A stretch of DNA of 64,000 nt from assembly GCF_000308675.1 (NCBI RefSeq), contig NZ_BAGE01000018.1, forward strand, positions 372,001 to 436,000, in the 5' to 3' direction. Position numbers and translations under genes: made by a program. The first letter of the stretch is position 1. The number at the start of each line of letters is the position of its first letter. Below, piece by piece: positions 53,905 through 63,274 of the stretch. Under the pieces are notes generated by a model. The model made no database searches. It saw nothing but the letters and a program-made list of their open reading frames with translations, and was not told the origin of the DNA. This DNA comes from Nocardia paucivorans NBRC 100373. Its GTDB lineage: Bacteria > Actinomycetota > Actinomycetes > Mycobacteriales > Mycobacteriaceae.

Positions 53905-55197
53905 TCAGCGGCGGGTGCGGATATGCCAGGTCCACAGCAGGCCGGTGGGGATCAGCACCAGTGCGGCGATCATTGCCAGAATGCGCCACTGTTCGTGGTC
54001 GTTCCCACTCGGCGCCTGCGCCAGGTTGCCGACTCCCTCCCCGGGCGGCGCGGCCAGGACCGTGACCTCGGACTCGGGTTTCGGTTCGTCGTCGGGTAGT
54101 TGCCCGACCGATAGCGCCGGATCGAGCGCGAAACCGTAGTCCAGCAGTCGGGCCGCCTGTTCCCATGGGCGAATCGGCAGTACGTCCGCCTGTAGCAGGG
54201 TGACCGCGAGTCGGCGGCCGTTGCGTTCGGCCCCGGCGACGAATGTCTGGCGGGCGTCGTCGGTGAAACCGGTCTTGCCGCCGAGCGCGCCCGGGTAGTT
54301 GTAGAGCAGCTGGTTGTCGTTGCCGATCGGGAAGCCGGGATGGTCGGTATCACCCGGAATGGCCGGATTCGGCGGATAGCCGGGGAAATCCACCTGTTCG
54401 GTGCCGATGATCTCGGCGAACAGTGGAATGGCCATGGCCTCTCGGAACAGCAGCGACAGATCGTAGGCCGATGTGCTCATTCCGGGACCGTCCAGACCGG
54501 AGGGGGTGGCGGCACGAGTATCGAAGGCGCGCAAGGATTTCGCGAGATCGTTCATTTTCGCCACGGCCGCCTCGTCACCGCCGAACTGGGCGGCGATGGC
54601 ATGGGCCGCGTCGTTACCCGACGTCATGAGCAGCGCCTGCAGCAGCTGGCGGTTGGTGTAGCGACCGCCGGGGCCGATACCGACCCGGGTGCCCTCCATA
54701 TCCGCGTCGGCCTGGGTGCCGACCACCACTTTGTCCAGGTCCAGGTTGCGTAGGGCGACGGTGGCCAACAGTATCTTGATCGTGCTGGCGGGACGGTAGC
54801 GTCCGTGCGGGTCCTTGGCCGCCAATACCGCGCCGGTGTCCAGATCCGACACCATCCAGGCGGTCGCCGAGATATCCGCCGGTGGTGGCGGCGCCCCTTC
54901 CGGCAGCACGACGCCGCAGGCCGCGAGTTTTTCCCCGCCCACGGTCCGGTTCGGCACCGGCAGCGGAGCCGGGGACGGCTCACCCGGTCGCGGCACCTCC
55001 GACAGATCGATCGGTGGGCGCGGCTGTGTCTTGTACGGGCAGTGATCGGTGGCGGGCGTGACGAACGGTGTCGGCATGGGAGGTGGCTGGCCCGCCGCGG
55101 GTCCGCACAGTGCGATCGGACCGACCGCCAGGGCGGTGGCGGTGAGCACCGGCCAGATTCGACGTGCGGTGCGACGGTGAAGCTCCCAGACATTCAT
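53905..55197 (-). CDS. D-alanyl-D-alanine carboxypeptidase (PBP5/DacB family)
   Basis: A 430-residue S11 peptidase that trims peptidoglycan stem peptides. Signal-like N-terminus (RIWPVLTATALAVGPIALCG), active-site S138-T-I-K141, S193-G-N195 and K308-T-G310, and a C-terminal membrane helix (ILAMIAALVLIPTGLLW). ATG 55197 precedes the signal. A Cys-containing N-terminal region is unusual but the active site is complete. Confidence 0.93.
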   Translation of the reverse strand: MNVWELHRRTARRIWPVLTATALAVGPIALCGPAAGQPPPMPTPFVTPATDHCPYKTQPRPPIDLSEVPRPGEPSPAPLPVPNRTVGGEKLAACGVVLPEGAPPPPADISATAWMVSDLDTGAVLAAKDPHGRYRPASTIKILLATVALRNLDLDKVVVGTQADADMEGTRVGIGPGGRYTNRQLLQALLMTSGNDAAHAIAAQFGGDEAAVAKMNDLAKSLRAFDTRAATPSGLDGPGMSTSAYDLSLLFREAMAIPLFAEIIGTEQVDFPGYPPNPAIPGDTDHPGFPIGNDNQLLYNYPGALGGKTGFTDDARQTFVAGAERNGRRLAVTLLQADVLPIRPWEQAARLLDYGFALDPALSVGQLPDDEPKPESEVTVLAAPPGEGVGNLAQAPSGNDHEQWRILAMIAALVLIPTGLLWTWHIRTRR

Positions 55198-55262
55198 TGG
55201 ACGAAGAGTAGCGTGGATTCGCCATCCCTCAGGGGGGGAGGAGGTCAGGCCGCGCTGCCGCC

Positions 55263-56147
55263 TCAGGGGCCGGCCCGCAGTCGCAGCGGGGTCTCGTCGT
55301 CCATCTCGGCGAAGAATCCGCCGATCACGTCCTCGACTTCGGTGAGCGATGCGGCGCAGTAGAGAACGGGCTGGTAGTGGGTGATGTCGTAGGTGGCGGT
55401 GCCCATGGCCGTCAGGTCGAGTGGGCGTAGTTCGGCGCGGCGGAACTCCGCGATCTCTCCGTAGGAGGAGAGCAGACCGGCTCCGTAACACCGGACTTCG
55501 CCGTGTTCGCGGAGCACACCGAACTCCATCGAGAACCAGAACACATTCGCCAGGAACTTCAGGGCCGTTTCGGTGACCAGCCGGGCGACCGCCGCGCCGA
55601 CCGTGGTGTAGACGGCGGCGAAACGCGGACTGGCGAGCTGGTTGGCGTGCCCGATCACCTCGTGGATGGCATCCGGTTCCGGGGTGTACAGCGGGGCGGA
55701 GTGATGCCGGATGTATTGGGTGGCGTGGAAGGTGCGTTCGGCGAACGATCCGAAGAATTCGCGTAGGGGGACCAGACCGGCGGCGGGGACGTAACGGAAC
55801 CCCGTCAACGGTTCCAGCGCCGCCGAGACCTCGTCCAACTGCGGAATATGATCGGTGGGTAGGGCCAGTCGCGCGGCCGCGTCCAGCACTTCCGCGCAGG
55901 CATAGCGGCGATGACGCCGGGCCAGTTCGGCCGAGACGATCTGCCAGACCCGGTGTTCGTCGGGTGTGTAGTCGATATGCGGGACCGGCGCGCCGGGGGT
56001 GTGCCCCAGTGCCAGGGCGGCGATGGCGTTGCGGCGGGCCCGGTATTCGGGGTCGTGTACGCCGGGATGCTCGTCGCTCAGATGCACCGTGACATCACCG
56101 TCGTGGCCGCGGGTCACCGGTGAGTACAGCCGAGCTTCGGTGAACAT
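55263..56147 (-). CDS. Phenylalanine 4-monooxygenase
   Basis: A 294-residue pterin-dependent aromatic amino acid hydroxylase converting phenylalanine to tyrosine. Iron ligands are His162 and His167 (PDAIHEVIGHANQL) and Glu208 (FWFSMEFGV); TGFRYVPAAGLVPLREFFGS, FHATQYIRHHSAPLYTPEPD and AIHEVIGHA mark the family. ATG 56147. Divergent from radC with a 228-bp gap. Confidence 0.92.
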   Translation of the reverse strand: MFTEARLYSPVTRGHDGDVTVHLSDEHPGVHDPEYRARRNAIAALALGHTPGAPVPHIDYTPDEHRVWQIVSAELARRHRRYACAEVLDAAARLALPTDHIPQLDEVSAALEPLTGFRYVPAAGLVPLREFFGSFAERTFHATQYIRHHSAPLYTPEPDAIHEVIGHANQLASPRFAAVYTTVGAAVARLVTETALKFLANVFWFSMEFGVLREHGEVRCYGAGLLSSYGEIAEFRRAELRPLDLTAMGTATYDITHYQPVLYCAASLTEVEDVIGGFFAEMDDETPLRLRAGP

Positions 56148-56375
56148 GCCTCGATGCAAGCACTGTCCGGTCGTTCTCACAACGAACCCGCCGCCGGCTG
56201 GGCAAACTGCCTAGCTACCGGGAAACTCTTCGTCGTATCGCGGTCCACCGGTGAATCCTCCCCGGGGTCGGAGATGGCCGGTGGTCGCCCGCTGCCTGCC
56301 GGGTTCCCGTCCGACGAGACCTGTCGGTCGTCGCGGGCATAATCCGAGCACGCATCGTCGAGCACGGGGGGAATC

Positions 56376-57068
56376 TTGTCGATACCGATCACCGGTCTGC
56401 CGGTCGACCAGCGCCCACGGGAGCGGCTGGTGACACTGGGCCCGCAGTCGCTCAGTGACGTCGAATTGTTGGCACTGCTGTTGCGGTACGGGCGGCGTGG
56501 GGAGAATGCCCTGGAACTCGCCGCCGCGCTGCTGGTCGAGTACGGCGGGGTGGCGGGACTGGCGGTGGCGCGACCGGAGGAGTTGGCCCGCCGCTGCGGG
56601 GTCGGGGCGGCGAAGGCAGCGGCGGTGGTCGCGGCCTTCCAGTTGGCCGCTCGGGCCCGCTACGGTTCGGACCCGGCGCCGCTGCTGGATTGTTCCGATG
56701 CCATGGCGCGGGCCGCGTGTCCGTTGTTCGCCGGGGCGCGGGTGGAACGGTTGGTGGTGTTGGTCTGCGATACCCGTCATCGGCTGCGGCGGCGGGTTTT
56801 CGTGGCGGAGGGCGCCATCGATCAGGTGGCGGTGCCGGTGCGGGAAATCCTGAACACGGTGCTGCGGCACGACGGAAAGGCTTTCGCCATTGCGCACAAC
56901 CACCCGTCGGGCGATCCGACGCCCAGTTACGACGACCGTCGGGCCACCGCTCTGTTGGCCGAGGCCGCAGGTATCGTCGGGCTGCGATTCCTCGGTCATG
57001 TGGTGATCGCCGGACAGCGGTGGCGATGTGCCGCGGAGCCGGTCCGGCCGTGGTCGCCGGGCTCGTGA
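56376..57068 (+). CDS. radC: RadC-family JAB1/MPN-domain protein
   Basis: A 230-residue UPF0758/RadC protein: helix-hairpin-helix part (LSDVELLALLLRYGRRGENAL, CGVGAAKAAAVVAAF) followed by a JAMM metalloprotease-like site His174-N-His176-PSG with Ser184 and Asp187 (HNHPSGDPTPSYDD). Function uncertain; RadC proteins are often on mobile DNA or next to phage-defence genes, but none is recognised here. The TTG at 56376 has GGGGGGA upstream. Confidence 0.9.
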   Translation: MSIPITGLPVDQRPRERLVTLGPQSLSDVELLALLLRYGRRGENALELAAALLVEYGGVAGLAVARPEELARRCGVGAAKAAAVVAAFQLAARARYGSDPAPLLDCSDAMARAACPLFAGARVERLVVLVCDTRHRLRRRVFVAEGAIDQVAVPVREILNTVLRHDGKAFAIAHNHPSGDPTPSYDDRRATALLAEAAGIVGLRFLGHVVIAGQRWRCAAEPVRPWSPGS

Positions 57069-57074
57069 GCGAGA

Positions 57075-58001
57075 TCAGAGTTCCGGGGTGGGAACACCTT
57101 CCGACGTCGGTGCGGCCGGTAGCGCGGCTGCGGATCGGCGCCGCAGCCGCGCCGCGGCGGACCGCTTGCCGAGGATTCCGTGTCGGGGGGCGAACAGGTA
57201 GGTCAGGGTGAACACCACGCCTTGGGCGACCACAATGGTGCCGCCGGGAGCGGTGTCGAGGTGGTAGCTGATGTACAGGCCTGCGATGGCGCAGCAGGCG
57301 GACAGCGTGGGCGCGATGAGCAGCATTCGCCCGAATCGGTCGGTGAGCAGGTAGGCCGTGGATCCCGGGATGATGAGCATGGCCACCACCAGGATGACGC
57401 CGACCGCCTGGAGGGCGACCACCGAGGTGAGCGCGAGCAGGCCGAGCAGTGTCGCGCCCAGTAGTCGGGGGTTGAGACCGATGGCGAAGGCATGGGTGGC
57501 GTCGAAGGCATAGAGAGTGAAATCTCTTCGTTTCAGAATCAGTGCAGTGAAGACGATCGCGGCCAGGGTGGCGATCTGGGTGAGCTCGGCGGGGGCCACA
57601 CCGAGCAGATTGCCGAAGATGATGTGGTTGAGATCGGTTTGGCTCGGCGTCACCGAGACCAACACCAGGCCGAATGCGAACAGTGTGGTGAACACGATGC
57701 CGATGGCGGCGTCCTCTTTCACCCGACTGGTATCGCGGACCACCCCGATCAATGCGACCGCGAGGAAACCGAAGATCACCGCGCCCACCGCGAACGGCAC
57801 CCCCGCGATATAGGCGAGCACCACGCCGGGCAGTACCGCGTGCGAGACCGCGTCGCCCATCAACGACCAACCGATCAATACCAACCAGCACGACAGCAGA
57901 CCGCACACCACCGCGGCGATGATGGCGGCGGCGAATGCGCGGACCATGAACGCGTACTGAAGTGGTTCGAGCAGGAGTGTGCCGATATCCATGCCGTTCA
58001 C
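57075..58001 (-). CDS. Metal ABC transporter permease (Mn/Zn/Fe type)
   Basis: A 308-residue ABC-3-type permease with eight to nine membrane helices: LLLEPLQYAFMVRAFAAAIIAAV, LIGWSLMGDAVSHAVLPGVVLAY, VFTTLFAFGLVLVSVTPS. GTG 58001 overlaps the ATPase stop by four bases; ATG 57992 is alternative. Last gene of the binding protein - ATPase - permease operon. Confidence 0.93.
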   Translation of the reverse strand: MNGMDIGTLLLEPLQYAFMVRAFAAAIIAAVVCGLLSCWLVLIGWSLMGDAVSHAVLPGVVLAYIAGVPFAVGAVIFGFLAVALIGVVRDTSRVKEDAAIGIVFTTLFAFGLVLVSVTPSQTDLNHIIFGNLLGVAPAELTQIATLAAIVFTALILKRRDFTLYAFDATHAFAIGLNPRLLGATLLGLLALTSVVALQAVGVILVVAMLIIPGSTAYLLTDRFGRMLLIAPTLSACCAIAGLYISYHLDTAPGGTIVVAQGVVFTLTYLFAPRHGILGKRSAAARLRRRSAAALPAAPTSEGVPTPEL

Positions 58002-58732
58002 CGCTGTTCCAGTACATCGAGTCCGAAGGCGAGCGCCAGATTCTCCGGCCGTAGCGCCTCCTGCGGGTCGGCGTGGACGAGGACCTTCCGCAGTAGCAGC
58101 ACCGCCTCGTCGGCCAGCCCGGGTAGGGCATGCAGATCATGGGTGGAGATGAGGATCGTCGCCCCGTCGGCGGCCAGTTCCCGCAGCAGACCGGTAAGAG
58201 TGGACTCGGAACGTTTGTCCACCCCGGCGAAGGGTTCGTCCAGCAGCAGCACGCTCGCGCCCTGGGCGATACCGCGTGCCACGAATGCCCGTTTGCGCTG
58301 CCCGCCGGACAGTTGGCCGATCTGCCGGTCGGCCAGTTCGGTCAGATGCACGCGGGCCAGGGCCGTGTCCACGGCGTCGCGATCGGCTCGGCGGGCCCGA
58401 CGGGTGAACCCCATCCGTCCGTAGCGGCCGGTGGTCACCACCTCCCGCACCGACAGCGGAAACGCCCAGTCCACCGCCTCGCTCTGCGGGACGTAGCCGA
58501 CCACCCCCGCCCGTCGCGCCGCCGCCGGTTTCTCCCCGTGGATCCGCACCGTTCCGTGCTCCGGGGTGATCAGACCCATGATCGCTTTCAGCAGGGTCGA
58601 CTTCCCGGCGCCGTTCATCCCGATCAGCCCGCACACCCGGCCCGGTTGCACGGTCAACCGCACCCGGTCCAGCGCGAGCACCTCGCCGTAGTGCACGGTG
58701 ACATCGTCGATGTGGAGCGCGGGGACGGTCAT
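57998..58732 (-). CDS. Metal ABC transporter ATP-binding protein
   Basis: A 244-residue ABC ATPase. Walker A is GMNGAGKST, the Q loop and signature LSGGQRKRAFVARGIAQ precede Walker B VLLLDEPFAGVD, and H loop ILISTHDLHAL follows. ATG 58732 overlaps the stop of the binding-protein gene as ATGA. Confidence 0.95.
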   Translation of the reverse strand: MTVPALHIDDVTVHYGEVLALDRVRLTVQPGRVCGLIGMNGAGKSTLLKAIMGLITPEHGTVRIHGEKPAAARRAGVVGYVPQSEAVDWAFPLSVREVVTTGRYGRMGFTRRARRADRDAVDTALARVHLTELADRQIGQLSGGQRKRAFVARGIAQGASVLLLDEPFAGVDKRSESTLTGLLRELAADGATILISTHDLHALPGLADEAVLLLRKVLVHADPQEALRPENLALAFGLDVLEQR

Positions 58733-59673
58733 GGTTTGCTCCCGGTGAGTGCGGTGGCGATGGTTTCGGCGTCGTGGCGGATCAGATCCAGATAGGTCGG
58801 CACCGGCCCGTCGGCCGCCGACAGGGAATCGACGTAGAGCACTCCGCCGAACTCCGCGTCGGTGGCCTCCACCACCCGCCGCATGGGGGCGTCGGATACG
58901 GTCGATTCGCAGAACACCGCTGGTACCGCATTGTCCCGCACGAACTCGATAACACCCGTGATCTGCTGCGGAGTGGCCTGGGCCTCCGCATTCACCGGCC
59001 AGATGTAGCGTTCGGTCAGCCCGGCGTCGCGGGCCAGGTAGGAGAAGGCGCCTTCGCAGGTCACCAGGGCTCGTTGGTTGCGCGGCAGCGCGCTCACCGC
59101 GGCGATCAGTTCGTCGTGCACCTGTTGCAGGCGGGCCTTGTAGCGTTCGGCGTTGGCCCGGAAATCGGCGATGTGCTCCGGTGCGAGTTCGGAGAACGCG
59201 GTGACCATATTGTCGACGTAGATCTGCACGTTCAGCGGCGACATCCAAGCGTGCGGATTGGGTTTTCCCCGGTAGGCGTCGCCGGTGATGTCCATCGGCC
59301 GCACACCCTCGCTGACCGTGACGTGCTCGGCATCCATTCCGGAGACGAATTGGGCGAACCAGGCCTCCAGGTTCAATCCGTTGTCGAGGATCAGGTCCGC
59401 TTTGGCCGCTTTCTTGATGTCCCCCGGGGTGGGCTCATAGCCGTGGATCTCCGCTCCCGGTTTCGTCAGGGATTCCACCACCAGATGTTCACCCGCCACA
59501 TTCGCGGCGATATCCGCGAGCACGGTGAACGTCGTCACCACCACCGGATCTCCGGTGCGGGGCAGATGGAACGAATCGCATCCGGCCGTCGCGAACGCCA
59601 GTCCGCAGACCGCGAGTAGGGCTCCGATCCGGAGCGCTGATCGCATCCCCTTATCGGAACGTCGATTGAGCAC
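58729..59673 (-). CDS. Manganese/iron-type solute-binding lipoprotein
   Basis: A cluster A-I metal-binding protein, 314 residues, with lipobox AGC (Cys32). Metal ligands are His77 (EIHGYEPTP), His141 (NPHAWMSP), Glu207 (CEGAFSYLA) and Asp282 (YVDSLS), the set used by Mn/Fe proteins; there is no His-rich loop as in zinc proteins. GTG 59673 is given because it lies six bases after a -10 element and would be leaderless; ATG 59646 is alternative. First gene of the importer operon. Confidence 0.9.
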   Translation of the reverse strand: MLNRRSDKGMRSALRIGALLAVCGLAFATAGCDSFHLPRTGDPVVVTTFTVLADIAANVAGEHLVVESLTKPGAEIHGYEPTPGDIKKAAKADLILDNGLNLEAWFAQFVSGMDAEHVTVSEGVRPMDITGDAYRGKPNPHAWMSPLNVQIYVDNMVTAFSELAPEHIADFRANAERYKARLQQVHDELIAAVSALPRNQRALVTCEGAFSYLARDAGLTERYIWPVNAEAQATPQQITGVIEFVRDNAVPAVFCESTVSDAPMRRVVEATDAEFGGVLYVDSLSAADGPVPTYLDLIRHDAETIATALTGSKP

Positions 59674-59679
59674 ACCCAA

Positions 59680-59709
59680 ATTCTAATGTTCGGTAACCCT
59701 AATATTCAA
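59680..59709 (-). promoter_or_regulatory. Metal-importer promoter with DtxR-family-like box
   Basis: Minus-strand TTGAAT (59709-59704) and TAGAAT (59685-59680) are separated by 18 bases, a good vegetative promoter. TTAGGGTTACCGAACATTA (59702-59684), in the spacer and over the -10, matches 13 of 19 positions of the DtxR/IdeR/MntR consensus. Repression by a metal-bound regulator is expected. Confidence 0.5.
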
Positions 59710-60144
59710 GTAGGCGGCGGGTGGAGCCGACGCATCGGCATGGAACGCTCCACGATCACCCCGATCTCCGTGCGCGACGCAGATTCCCGAAATACTGTCG
59801 GGCGGCCGACTCTCGATATCCTTCTCCGGATCGGCCACCTATCGGCTCATACCGACCATGGGTTGTCGGGTGCAGATCCCGCGCTGATGTTCCATCGGGT
59901 CGTTCGACGTCCAGAAAATCTCCCTGGTCTTCCTCGCCGGATCCGTGGAATATCCCTCATACCTGTAGTAGAACAGCCGTGCATGCGTTCCCGTGGCATA
60001 CCGTGAATCGCGTCCACACGTCCGACGAGGTAGCGGGTTGTGTTGTTCGCCGGTTGATGCCGTATGCCCACATGGCGGGATATCGCCGTGACCGTGGGGA
60101 GGGGATCTGGGTTGTCACGTGATTCGTGACGTCGCCATTTGTCC
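59710..60144. other. Gap without recognised gene
   Basis: This 435-bp stretch between the metal importer and the CBS gene holds only short, shadow-like frames. I see no tRNA, hairpin array or riboswitch in it. Confidence 0.6.
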
Positions 60145-60612
60145 TTACACTCGATCCGTCGAGGTGAGAAGATGGCGCAACAGCTGGTTCGCGGTGATCA
60201 CGCCATACAAGCGGCGTGCACCGTGGTGATCGTCGAGCACCACAACCAGGGGGCTACGCACACTGGCCATGAGTTCGGCGATCTCAACGGTCGTGGCATC
60301 GGAAGGTACGGCCGGAAGCAACGGCGAGCACTGCGCCAGACAATCGGAGACCTGCCGTCCGGTCAATGCCGCCGCCAGTGTGTCTGCGTGTGACTCGTCG
60401 ATCACCGCGGCCAGCGTGTGGTTGTTGCGCACATATGCGGGAACGAGGAACTCGAGTAGCTGATCGGTGGTGAGGATCGCGCACGGCTCCGCGTCCGTGT
60501 CCACGACGACCAATCCAGGCGTGCTCTCGGTAGCCAGCAGCCAGGCCGCATCCGCGGCGCCGCTATCGGTGGAGACCGACACATACGGCCCGGCAAGATC
60601 CCGCGCTCGCAT
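60145..60612 (-). CDS. CBS-domain protein
   Basis: A 155-residue protein of two CBS repeats (MRARDLAGPYVSVSTDSGAADAAWLLATE..., then VIDESHADTLAAAL... through LYGVITANQLLRHLL). CBS pairs bind adenosyl ligands and often control transporters or enzymes. ATG 60612 has AAGGAGT upstream. It lies on the same strand as the bicarbonate transporter, 405 bp downstream of it, and might sense energy state for it; this is inference. Confidence 0.8.
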   Translation of the reverse strand: MRARDLAGPYVSVSTDSGAADAAWLLATESTPGLVVVDTDAEPCAILTTDQLLEFLVPAYVRNNHTLAAVIDESHADTLAAALTGRQVSDCLAQCSPLLPAVPSDATTVEIAELMASVRSPLVVVLDDHHGARRLYGVITANQLLRHLLTSTDRV

Positions 60613-60774
60613 AGCTGACTCCTTGTGGCCAAAGGAATGTCGACAATGTCCATTATGTCCGTTTATGCGGTGGTCGGAAAGTAAAACCTTGCCGCGAGGC
60701 GGGCATTTCTGGTCGGCATTCCGATCATGGAGCTCGACAGGGTGATCAATGACAGAAGGAAGCGATACGGCGGG

Positions 60775-61002
60775 TCATCCTGATTCGATACGGTATTTCA
60801 CTGTGTCGCGCTGCTCATTGCCTGCGAGAGCGGTGATCCGGTACTCGATGTGTGATGGCAACCGCTGGAGGTCGACCTCGGCGCCGGATCCGACTCGGTC
60901 GTGCGCGGCTTGGAGAAGATGTGAGACCCAGTGGCATCGGAAACCGGCCCCGCGCTTTACGGCGAGTCCACTGAGTCTTTGCATCCCACCTCGACGAACC
61001 AC
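60775..61002 (-). CDS. Small hypothetical ORF downstream of the bicarbonate transporter
   Basis: A 75-residue frame, 15 bases after the transporter stop, from ATG 61002. The C-terminal part (GAEVDLQRLPSHIEYRITAL) alternates strand and turn residues and looks coding, whereas the first 25 residues are doubtful. No family recognised. The remainder of 60613-61017 shows nothing I can name. Confidence 0.3.
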   Translation of the reverse strand: MVRRGGMQRLSGLAVKRGAGFRCHWVSHLLQAAHDRVGSGAEVDLQRLPSHIEYRITALAGNEQRDTVKYRIESG

Positions 61003-61017
61003 CGCTGAATCTCGATC

Positions 61018-62598
61018 TCAGGGTCGGAAATCTCCCATGCCGGCATCGTCGGTTTCCTCCTCGCTATCGAGCAGTGCCAGGTGCTGTGGCTGGAACCACC
61101 GGCCGAGCAGGAGGCGCAACGGCACCAGCATCGCGATGAACAAGGGGAACAGGATCCCCACCGGGCTGCTCTTGAGGACCCACAACACCACCAGGCAGAG
61201 AAGTTGGATCAAGGTGAAGAGGTGGATGACCTTCCAGGGGACATGGCGAACGTAATGGGTGTCGGGGTACAGGTTGCGGTCTGTCAACCACAGTTTCAAC
61301 CGTGCGAAGAAGTCCGTCCCGTTGAGGGTGGCGAAACCCATGAACAGGAACAGGCCGAAAAGTACCTCCATCGGAATTTTTTTGATCAGCGGCAACATGA
61401 AAATCGAGGCCGCGATCAGGATATGAATGAAGAGCGGGGAGATCCGATTTTCTCGGACGGCCAGGATGCGCTCGGCACCGGAACCGTCGGCTTGTCGTGC
61501 GGTGGTCGCCAGACTCTTGGTGTGGTTGAGGGAATGGACGGTGGCCGCCACGATCCAGGGCAAACCGAACACCGAGCACACCGCGGTGATGATGCCGACG
61601 ACAGCCAGGTCCAGATGATAGCCCCCACCTTTTCGGAGGGCATGCGAAGGGTTGTTGACCAGGCGAGTCGTAATATTCTGGTCGAGAAACAGAAGAACAG
61701 TGACCAGAATAGCCGGCCCGAGGCAGGCGATGATCAGCCAGACAGGCACCGAGAACATGTCGACGAGCCAGGACCTGCCGGTGGTGGTGCCGAAATGGTC
61801 GGGAATGGCCACGGCCTCCACCTCGACCTCCGGCAACGTCAAAGCGAATACTGTCATCAGCGCGATGGCGATGGTGGGTCCGAAATCTGCCACGAACTCG
61901 CGCAAACCGCGTTGGAGATATCTGGTCTGGAGGAACGCCTTGAAGGTACGGGCCAATAGGAATGTTCCCAGTGCCAGGACCACGGTCAGCAGGGCGGTCG
62001 CGTTGTTGCGAGGTGACGCGGTGAAGGGCGACACCACAGAGCGCGCCGCTTCGACGATGAAGATGACAGCGATGAGGACGGCGAAGATCTCGTCGACAAA
62101 GCGGGTGAAGAACCTCATGAGGGCGCTGGCATCGGTCACCACGAGGACGAGTATGAGAATGCCCGACCATACACCTACCCAGGCGTAGACCGGCAAAAAG
62201 GGAAGGTCGAAACGCTGACACATCGTGTACAGCAGGCCGGTGAAGATGACGATGGGTCCGGTGCCGCCCAACAAGGTCAGGGGTTGGGCGGAAAAAAGCG
62301 CGAACAGTATTCCGCCGATGGCGGTTACCATAATCATTTCCACGGTGCCGATCTCGCCATTGGTCATGACACCGGTGAGGCCGCCGAAGGCAATAGCATT
62401 CGCAAGGCAGGCAAAAAAGAGAAAACTGACGGACGCTGCGACTTTCGGATGCAGCCCGTCCTTGAAGTCACTGATATAGGAAGGTAGTTTGCGCTGCAAA
62501 TCCGCCCGAAGGCCGCCGCCCAATCGGCCGGTGTAGGTCAGGAGGTCGATCTCATGCTTTTGCGGGACGTCCGAAATGATTTTCTGTTCTTTTGACAC
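61018..62598 (-). CDS. SLC4-type bicarbonate transporter
   Basis: A 526-residue bacterial member of the HCO3- transporter family (SLC4/Band 3 fold) with about 12-14 membrane helices. Marks include KDGLHPKVAASVSFLFFACLANAIAFGGLTG, SAQPLTLLGGTGPIVIFTGLLYTMC, TYVR-like DRNLYPDTHYVRHVPWKVIHLFTLIQLLCL and KGGGYHLDLAVVGIITAVCSVFGLPWI. It lacks the large N-terminal cytoplasmic domain of animal members. Third-position GC is visibly lower than in neighbours, suggesting later acquisition. GTG 62598. Confidence 0.9.
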   Translation of the reverse strand: MSKEQKIISDVPQKHEIDLLTYTGRLGGGLRADLQRKLPSYISDFKDGLHPKVAASVSFLFFACLANAIAFGGLTGVMTNGEIGTVEMIMVTAIGGILFALFSAQPLTLLGGTGPIVIFTGLLYTMCQRFDLPFLPVYAWVGVWSGILILVLVVTDASALMRFFTRFVDEIFAVLIAVIFIVEAARSVVSPFTASPRNNATALLTVVLALGTFLLARTFKAFLQTRYLQRGLREFVADFGPTIAIALMTVFALTLPEVEVEAVAIPDHFGTTTGRSWLVDMFSVPVWLIIACLGPAILVTVLLFLDQNITTRLVNNPSHALRKGGGYHLDLAVVGIITAVCSVFGLPWIVAATVHSLNHTKSLATTARQADGSGAERILAVRENRISPLFIHILIAASIFMLPLIKKIPMEVLFGLFLFMGFATLNGTDFFARLKLWLTDRNLYPDTHYVRHVPWKVIHLFTLIQLLCLVVLWVLKSSPVGILFPLFIAMLVPLRLLLGRWFQPQHLALLDSEEETDDAGMGDFRP

Positions 62599-62643
62599 GT
62601 ATTACCTTATTCGAACAGTGAGGCGATCTCGTAAGAGTGCTTC

Positions 62644-62919
62644 TCATATGGATGGGACCGGAATTTTGCCGATATGGTCGATCGCGGTGTCGAGCGGGCC
62701 GATGCTCACGTTTTCGAACGATGAGTAGGCGAGCGGCGGGGTTGTGGTAATGCAGAATGCGATCGCCGGCGGTGGCCCGCCGAGGTCTCTCCAGCGATTC
62801 GTTGTAGCACCGATAAGCACCTCGTCCATGGACTGCTGAGCTCGACCCACCTCGAGTCGAGCTGCCGACCAGGCTTCCCGGCGCTCCTCCCAGTAAAGAT
62901 GCCGTAAAGATTCCGTCAA
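62644..62919 (-). CDS. Small hypothetical protein upstream of the bicarbonate transporter
   Basis: A 91-residue ORF from TTG 62919 on the same strand as the transporter, 45 bases before it. The sequence (LRHLYWEERREAWSAARLEV, AYSSFENVSIGPLDTAIDHI) is coding-like but matches no family I know. There is no membrane helix. Start uncertain. Confidence 0.4.
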   Translation of the reverse strand: MTESLRHLYWEERREAWSAARLEVGRAQQSMDEVLIGATTNRWRDLGGPPPAIAFCITTTPPLAYSSFENVSIGPLDTAIDHIGKIPVPSI

Positions 62920-63130
62920 GGCAAGTCGTGGGTCGCGGTGGACTTGCTACCGGTTACCCCTGACTGCAGGGCCAACCTTCCGTTGCCATACACCGGATGC
63001 TGCGTGTTCTGGTCGATTACCTGGGATTTCGTGCCTTGGTACTCGAAAGTCACTGCCAGAAAGGAGCTTATCTCGGCGGCGCGGTGGGTAGCCTGAGACC
63101 AGTACCCCACTGGATCGAGATGGATTGGCC

Positions 63131-63274
63131 GTGGCCATGATTGTCGCTCTGACATTGATCGCAACGTTCGTAGCGCTCGTGCTACTCATACGCCGCGGCA
63201 ACAATCCGGGAGCTGAATCGCGTCCAACCGGGAAACCGGTGGGTGGTGCCGCCGGTCAACCGAACACGAAGTAG
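63131..63274 (+). CDS. Small single-helix membrane protein
   Basis: From GTG 63131 (or ATG 63137) the frame encodes 45-47 residues: a membrane helix [18 protein letters not shown] followed by [12 protein letters not shown] and a Gly/Pro tail. It overlaps the end of the opposite antiporter gene by 19 bases. Too small for a firm call, but the hydrophobic pattern is typical of regulatory or accessory peptides for transporters. Confidence 0.4.
   Translation: MAMIVALTLIATFVALVLLIRRGNNPGAESRPTGKPVGGAAGQPNTK

Noticed and set aside
56376..57068. radC as a sign of a phage-defence island
   Set aside because: No defence-associated neighbours such as restriction, Argonaute or retron genes are present; flanking genes are phenylalanine hydroxylase and a metal importer.
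60749..61255. 168-residue plus-strand frame covering the end of the bicarbonate transporter
   Set aside because: It runs antisense through the transporter gene and is Ser/Arg-rich without features.
62916..63164. 82-residue frame ending in a TTGA overlap with the small ORF at 62919
   Set aside because: It overlaps a better membrane-protein frame on the other strand, has doubtful composition, and the TTG start it would couple to is itself uncertain.
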